DNA from: Astrobacterium formosum
Lineage (GTDB): Bacteria; Pseudomonadota; Alphaproteobacteria; Rhizobiales; Xanthobacteraceae
Direction of reading: 5' to 3'
DNA length: 64,000 bases
Assembly (NCBI GenBank): GCA_030848545.1
Contig: JAVDCA010000031.1
Location: 1-64,000, forward strand
Shown here: piece by piece, positions 60,092 to 64,000 of the stretch
Position numbering within the stretch: the first letter of the stretch is position 1
Layout of the letters: each line of letters starts with the position of its first letter
Notes under the pieces: generated by a model
The model's database searches: none
Told to the model about the DNA's origin: nothing
The model's input: the letters and a program-made list of their open reading frames with translations, nothing else
Position numbers and translations under genes: made by a program

Positions 60092-60973
60092 TCAGCGCGT
60101 CGGGACCGGCTTCTCGCCGCGATAATCGTAGAAGCCGCGCTTGGTCTTGCGACCGAGCCAGCCGGCCTCGACGTATTTCACCAGCAGCGGACACGGCCGA
60201 TACTTGGAATCGGCCAGGCCCTCGTGCAGCACCTGCATCACCGACAGGCAGGTGTCCAGCCCGATGAAATCGGCGAGTTCGAGCGGTCCCATGGGATGGT
60301 GGGCGCCGAGCCGCATGGCACTGTCGATCGCCTCGACGGTGCCGACGCCCTCGTAGAGCGTGTAGACCGCCTCGTTGATCATCGGCAACAGGATGCGATT
60401 GACGATGAAGGCGGGGAAGTCCTCCGACACCGCGACGATCTTGCCGAGCTTGCCGACGAAGCTGCGCACGGACTCGAAAGTCTGGTCGCCGGTGGCAATG
60501 CCGCGGATGAGCTCGACGAGCTGCATCAGCGGCACCGGATTCATGAAATGGATGCCGATGAACTGCTCCGGCCGGTCGGTCGCGGCGGCGAGCCGGGTGA
60601 TCGAGATCGACGAAGTGTTGCTGCCGATGATGGCGTCCGGCTTGAGGTGCGGGCACAGCGACTGGAAGATCTTGCGCTTGACCTCTTCCTTCTCGGTGGC
60701 GCTCTCGATGACGAGATCGCACGGCGAGAGCGCCTCGATGCGATCGGCGATGCCGATGCGCGCGAGCGCCGTCTGGCGCTCCTCCTCGCTGATGGTCCGC
60801 TTGGACACCTGCCGGGCCATGTTGCCGTTGATGGTGGCGAGCCCGGCTTTGATGCGATCCTCGCTGACGTCGTTGAGCAGGACGTCAAAGCCGGACATGG
60901 CGCAGACATGGGCGATGCCGTTGCCCATTTGTCCGGCGCCGATCACGCCGATCTTCTGGATTGTCAATCCCAT
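60092..60973 (-). CDS. 3-hydroxybutyryl-CoA dehydrogenase
   Basis: A 293-residue NAD-dependent 3-hydroxyacyl-CoA dehydrogenase. [12 protein letters not shown] at residues 9-20 is the cofactor motif. [17 protein letters not shown] (with the catalytic His), and [11 protein letters not shown] follow. The C-terminal domain has [15 protein letters not shown]. It follows etfA on the same strand after about 120 bases, the common alphaproteobacterial order, linking beta-oxidation and the electron-transfer flavoprotein. ATG 60973 with GGTGGGGAC ahead; the earlier frame start is not used. Confidence 0.94.
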   Translation of the reverse strand: MGLTIQKIGVIGAGQMGNGIAHVCAMSGFDVLLNDVSEDRIKAGLATINGNMARQVSKRTISEEERQTALARIGIADRIEALSPCDLVIESATEKEEVKRKIFQSLCPHLKPDAIIGSNTSSISITRLAAATDRPEQFIGIHFMNPVPLMQLVELIRGIATGDQTFESVRSFVGKLGKIVAVSEDFPAFIVNRILLPMINEAVYTLYEGVGTVEAIDSAMRLGAHHPMGPLELADFIGLDTCLSVMQVLHEGLADSKYRPCPLLVKYVEAGWLGRKTKRGFYDYRGEKPVPTR

Positions 60974-61094
60974 GTCCCCACCGTCCACTCGTCCCCGGAG
61001 CGTCTTTTCAGCCGCGGCCGGGGACGAAAAAGCGTTGCATCGCACAAATCTACTGCGAATTGCGGCGCCTCGCTACCGCTTCGTAGAAGGGCAG

Positions 61095-62039
61095 CTAACG
61101 GCCGATCTTGCTCAGTTCGTCCGCGAGTTCCGGCAGCACCTTGTAGAGGTCGCCCACCAGGCCATAGTCGGCGACCTGGAAGATCGGCGCCTCTTCGTCC
61201 TTGTTGATGGCGACGATCACCTTGGAGTCCTTCATGCCGGCGAGATGCTGGATGGCACCGGAAATTCCGATCGCGATGTAGAGCTCGGGCGCCACCACCT
61301 TGCCGGTCTGGCCCACCTGCCAGTCGTTGGGGGCATAGCCGGCATCGACGGCGGCGCGCGAGGCACCGACGGCGGCGCCGAGACGGTCGGCGAGCGGCTC
61401 GATATACTTGGTGAAATTCTCGCGCGACTGCAGGGCCCGTCCGCCCGACACGACGACCCGCGCGGCGGTAAGCTCCGGCCGTTCGGAGGCCGAGAGTTCC
61501 TCACCCACGAAAGCCGACAGGCCGGGGTCGGCCGCCGCCGCGACGGTCTCCACCGGGGCCGAACCGCCCTCCGGGGTCGCCTGGAAGGCGGCCGTACGCA
61601 CCGTGATCACCCGCTTGGGATCGGCCGTGCGCACGGTCTGCACCGCATTGCCGGCATAGATCAGCCGCTCGAAGGTGTCGGCGGCGATCACCTTGGTGAT
61701 TTCCGAAATCTGCATGACGTCGAGGAGCGCCGCGACCCGCGGCAGGCAGTTCTTGCCCGTCGACGTCGCCGGCGCGACGATCGCGTCGTAGGCTCCCGAC
61801 AGCGAGACGATCAGCGCCGCCAGCGGCTCGGCCAGCGTGTGCGCGTAGGCGGCGTCTTCGCAGAGAAGCACCTTGGCGACCCCGTCGAGCCGGCCGGCCG
61901 CTTCGGCGACGGCGCGGCAGTCCTGGCCGGCGACGAGGACGTGGACGTCGCCGCCGAGCGCCTTGGCGGCGGTCAGCGCCTTGGCGGTCCCGTCCTTGAG
62001 ATGCTTGTTGTCGTGTTCGGCGAGAAGAAGCGTCGTCAT
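61095..62039 (-). CDS. etfA: Electron-transfer flavoprotein, alpha subunit
   Basis: A 314-residue FAD-binding subunit carrying electrons from acyl-CoA dehydrogenases to ETF-quinone oxidoreductase. The C-terminal FAD signature is clear: [40 protein letters not shown] and [11 protein letters not shown]. It begins three bases after the etfB stop. ATG 62039. Confidence 0.96.
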   Translation of the reverse strand: MTTLLLAEHDNKHLKDGTAKALTAAKALGGDVHVLVAGQDCRAVAEAAGRLDGVAKVLLCEDAAYAHTLAEPLAALIVSLSGAYDAIVAPATSTGKNCLPRVAALLDVMQISEITKVIAADTFERLIYAGNAVQTVRTADPKRVITVRTAAFQATPEGGSAPVETVAAAADPGLSAFVGEELSASERPELTAARVVVSGGRALQSRENFTKYIEPLADRLGAAVGASRAAVDAGYAPNDWQVGQTGKVVAPELYIAIGISGAIQHLAGMKDSKVIVAINKDEEAPIFQVADYGLVGDLYKVLPELADELSKIGR

Positions 62040-62042
62040 GGC

Positions 62043-62792
62043 CTAAAGGATCCCGGCTTCGTTCTTGAGCTTGGCGACCAGTTCGGCGGCGGAGGCGACC
62101 TTGACGCCACCGGCGCGACCGGCCGGGTCGATGGTCTTGAGCACCGCGAGCCGCGGCGAGGGATCGACGCCGAAATCCGCCGGGGTCTTTTCGGCGATGG
62201 GCTTCTTCTTCGCCTTCATGATGTTGGGCAGGCTGGCATAGCGCGGCTCGTTGAGGCGCAGGTCCGCCGTCACCACCGCGGGGCTCGCGAGGCGCACGGT
62301 CTGCAGGCCGCCGTCGACCTCGCGGGTGACCACGATGCCATCGGCCTCGATCACGAGCTTGGACGCGAACGTCCCCTGCGGCCAGCCGAGCAGCGCCGAG
62401 AGCATCTGGCCGGTCTGGTTGCAGTCGTCGTCGATCGCCTGCTTGCCCAGAATGACGAGCCCGGGTTGTTCGGATGCGACGACGCCCTTGAGGATCTTGG
62501 CCACCGTCAGGGGCTCGGGCGCGACGTCGGTCTTGACGTGGATGCCGCGGTCGGCCCCCATGGCGAGCGCGGTCCGGATCGTTTCGGCGGACGCCTGCGG
62601 ACCGATCGAGACCGCGATGATCTCGGTCGCCTTGCCGGCCTCCTTGAGGCGGATCGCCTCCTCGACGGCAATTTCGTCGAACGGATTCATCGACATCTTG
62701 ACGTTGGCGAGTTCGACCCCGCTGCCGTCGGACTTGACGCGGATCTTGACGTTGTAGTCGACCACCCGTTTGACGGTAACGAGAACTTTCAT
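62043..62792 (-). CDS. etfB: Electron-transfer flavoprotein, beta subunit
   Basis: A 249-residue AMP-binding subunit, starting [13 protein letters not shown], with [16 protein letters not shown] and the AMP-site [27 protein letters not shown] is conserved. It is the first of the etfB-etfA pair and follows the adenosyltransferase gene after 263 bases that include a 17-bp tandem repeat. ATG 62792. Confidence 0.96.
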   Translation of the reverse strand: MKVLVTVKRVVDYNVKIRVKSDGSGVELANVKMSMNPFDEIAVEEAIRLKEAGKATEIIAVSIGPQASAETIRTALAMGADRGIHVKTDVAPEPLTVAKILKGVVASEQPGLVILGKQAIDDDCNQTGQMLSALLGWPQGTFASKLVIEADGIVVTREVDGGLQTVRLASPAVVTADLRLNEPRYASLPNIMKAKKKPIAEKTPADFGVDPSPRLAVLKTIDPAGRAGGVKVASAAELVAKLKNEAGIL

Positions 62793-62992
62793 GGTGTCGT
62801 GCGCTCCAAACCGGCTGGTGTACAGGACCTCAGCCGCCGCCCGAGGGTTTCGCGCGCCCGAAAGCTTCGCGACGTGGCGGTCGCGAGCGAACCGAGCGGC
62901 CTTCTGCCGGGAAACGCGGTCGCCTCCCCCACCCCGGCCGGCGCGGCAACCTAATGGCGGCCGTGGCCGGGGTCAACGTACAGCGCCCAAGT

Positions 62993-63043
62993 GCTTTCGC
63001 CGCATCTGGGCTTTCGCCGCATCTGGGCTTTCGCCGCATCCGT
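62993..63043. repeat. 17-bp tandem repeat, three copies
   Basis: GCTTTCGCCGCATCTGG occurs at 62993-63009 and 63010-63026, and GCTTTCGCCGCATCCGT at 63027-63043; the next bases GCTT begin a broken fourth unit. It lies just after the adenosyltransferase stop and before etfB. Such a short array can vary in copy number between strains. Confidence 0.8.
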
Positions 63044-63055
63044 GCTTCGGCCACG

Positions 63056-63631
63056 TCAGCGGTTCTGGCCGGGTGTCCACAGGATGTCGGCCCGGCCCAG
63101 GTCGTTGAGGCAGCGGCCGGCCACGAACAGGTAATCCGACAGGCGATTGACGTATTTCAGTGCCGCCGGCGTGACGCTCTCGCCCGCCGCGTCGTTGAGC
63201 GCCGCCATCAGGCGCTCGCCCCGCCGGCACACCGTGCGGGCGAGATGCAGATAGGCCGATGCCGGGCTGCCACCGGGCAGGATGAACGAGCGCAGCGGCG
63301 CCAAGCCGTCGTTCAGGCGGTCGATTTCGCCCTCCAGCCATTCCACCTGCACATCCGTGACGGTCAACCGCTGGCCGCCCGGCCCCTTGCCCTTGTCGGG
63401 CATGCACAGGTCCGCCTCGACGTCGAACAGGTCGTTCTGGATGTGCGAAAGCGCCGCATCGATGGGCAGCCCGGCGGTGTGCAGCCGGACGATGCCGATC
63501 ACCGCATTAACCTCGTCCAGCGTCCCATAGGCTTCGATGCGCAGATCGTATTTCTTGCGCCGTTCGCCGGTCCCGAGCGCGGTCGTGCCGTCGTCGCCCG
63601 TGCGCGTGTAGATGCGGTTGAGCACCACCAT
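63056..63631 (-). CDS. Cob(I)alamin adenosyltransferase, PduO type
   Basis: A 191-residue enzyme forming adenosylcobalamin from cob(I)alamin and ATP. The N-terminal ATP site R-I-Y-T-R-T-G-D-D-G-T-T, then G-T-L-D-E-V-N-A, L-F-D-V-E-A-D-L, F-I-L-P-G-G-S-P-A-S-A-Y-L-H-L-A-R-T-V-C-R-R-G-E-R and Y-V-N-R-L-S-D-Y-L-F are the family sequence order. It follows the small membrane-protein gene. It supplies cofactor for enzymes such as methylmalonyl-CoA mutase, so the neighbouring acyl-CoA genes make sense. ATG 63631. Confidence 0.95.
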   Translation of the reverse strand: MVVLNRIYTRTGDDGTTALGTGERRKKYDLRIEAYGTLDEVNAVIGIVRLHTAGLPIDAALSHIQNDLFDVEADLCMPDKGKGPGGQRLTVTDVQVEWLEGEIDRLNDGLAPLRSFILPGGSPASAYLHLARTVCRRGERLMAALNDAAGESVTPAALKYVNRLSDYLFVAGRCLNDLGRADILWTPGQNR

Positions 63632-63685
63632 GAGCGGAGAACTCCAGGATAGAAAGCCAATGTGGCGGGCGCCGAACCGGCGCCA

Positions 63686-63880
63686 TCAGCGCCCCATGAC
63701 CCAGATGGCCGCCATGATGACCACGATGGCGACCAACTGCAATACGACCCGCATGCGCATCAGCCGCTGCGACAGATTGGGAGAGCCACCGCGGAGCATG
63801 TTCGCCAGACCCAGCACGAGAACGACAACGACCACCCCGATGGCGACTGGTACCGCATAATTCGTCATGAAATTCGCCAT
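63686..63880 (-). CDS. Small twin-transmembrane (HIG1-like) protein
   Basis: A 64-residue membrane protein with two TM helices (Y-A-V-P-V-A-I-G-V-V-V-V-V-L-V-L-G-L-A-N-M and V-V-L-Q-L-V-A-I-V-V-I-M-A-A-I-W-V) joined by a polar loop with N-L-S-Q-R-L-M-R-M-R, the HIG1-domain pattern. It heads the block with the adenosyltransferase and etfBA, its usual place in Hyphomicrobiales. HIG1 proteins can associate with respiratory complexes; here that is inferred. ATG 63880. Confidence 0.85.
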   Translation of the reverse strand: MANFMTNYAVPVAIGVVVVVLVLGLANMLRGGSPNLSQRLMRMRVVLQLVAIVVIMAAIWVMGR

Positions 63881-64000
63881 CGGGGATCGTCTCCTCGTAA
63901 GAGCGGGCGGCCGGTTCCAGGCCGCGATTGCCGCATTGCGCGCAGGCATATCCCAGCCGGGCGGGTCAGGGAACGCACAAGAAAGTAGTGGCGCGGCCGG

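Noticed and set aside
62941-63060. Possible CRISPR array at the 17-bp repeats
   Set aside because: The units are adjacent with no spacers and are too short; this is a plain tandem repeat.

Overview
The window is high-GC chromosomal DNA of an alphaproteobacterium, most likely Hyphomicrobiales (Rhizobiales). The evidence is the housekeeping content: cpdR next to an MJ0042/DUF3426 zinc-ribbon gene, divergent from ftsEX across a CtrA-like box; DUF2125 and TIGR02302-type genes; lysA with a small LptM-like lipoprotein; argH with a TlpA-type thioredoxin; and the block small twin-TM protein - cobalamin adenosyltransferase - etfB - etfA - 3-hydroxybutyryl-CoA dehydrogenase. GC-rich dispersed inverted-repeat elements typical of this order sit in many gaps. 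I saw no tRNA, rRNA, CRISPR array or transposase.

Layout. 0.2-1.2 kb: prephenate dehydrogenase (tyrC). 1.4-5.7 kb: a small defence island of lower GC, with a RloC/PrrC-like AAA ATPase (candidate anticodon nuclease) and an AbiEi/AbiEii type IV toxin-antitoxin pair whose start region carries two 23-bp direct repeats. 5.9-7.9 kb: E1 alpha and beta subunits of a 2-oxoacid/acetoin-type dehydrogenase. 8.2-14.9 kb: a seven-gene minus-strand operon encoding a split transketolase, a TRAP binding protein, a fused DctQM permease, two PCC/DUF296 proteins and an SDR dehydrogenase, with a divergent LysR regulator at 15.4 kb. This looks like a catabolic operon for an unidentified organic acid or sugar acid.

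16.6-24.5 kb: a complete tetrathionate respiration locus, TtrS-TtrR then TtrB-TtrC-TtrA, with a perfect 18-bp palindrome ahead of ttrB; a LuxR-type regulator converges on it. 26.1-30.5 kb: five or six consecutive exported proteins, including a CHAP-like cysteine peptidase with a Cys-rich module, a paralogue of that module, and a CAP-domain protein. 30.7-35.6 kb: cpdR, DUF3426, ftsE, ftsX, YdcF-family and PlsC-family genes. 35.6-38.8 kb: an accessory stretch with a dispersed repeat, a strongly folded multi-hairpin element, a leader with two mutually exclusive hairpins before a 68-codon ORF, and unrecognised genes. 38.9-42.5 kb: methyltransferase, VOC protein, GST and LysR.

42.6-50.3 kb: a second, unusual redox locus. 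It has a tetrahaem cytochrome c, a Tat-exported flavoprotein that lacks the canonical fumarate-reductase catalytic residues, a Tat-exported molybdoenzyme missing one Fe-S cysteine, a four-cluster ferredoxin subunit, a TorD-family chaperone and a Crp/Fnr regulator, but no membrane anchor gene. This is the best candidate for an undescribed respiratory system. 50.4-63.9 kb: mostly housekeeping genes.

Together the two redox loci suggest a metabolically flexible, facultatively anaerobic organism using periplasmic terminal reductases.
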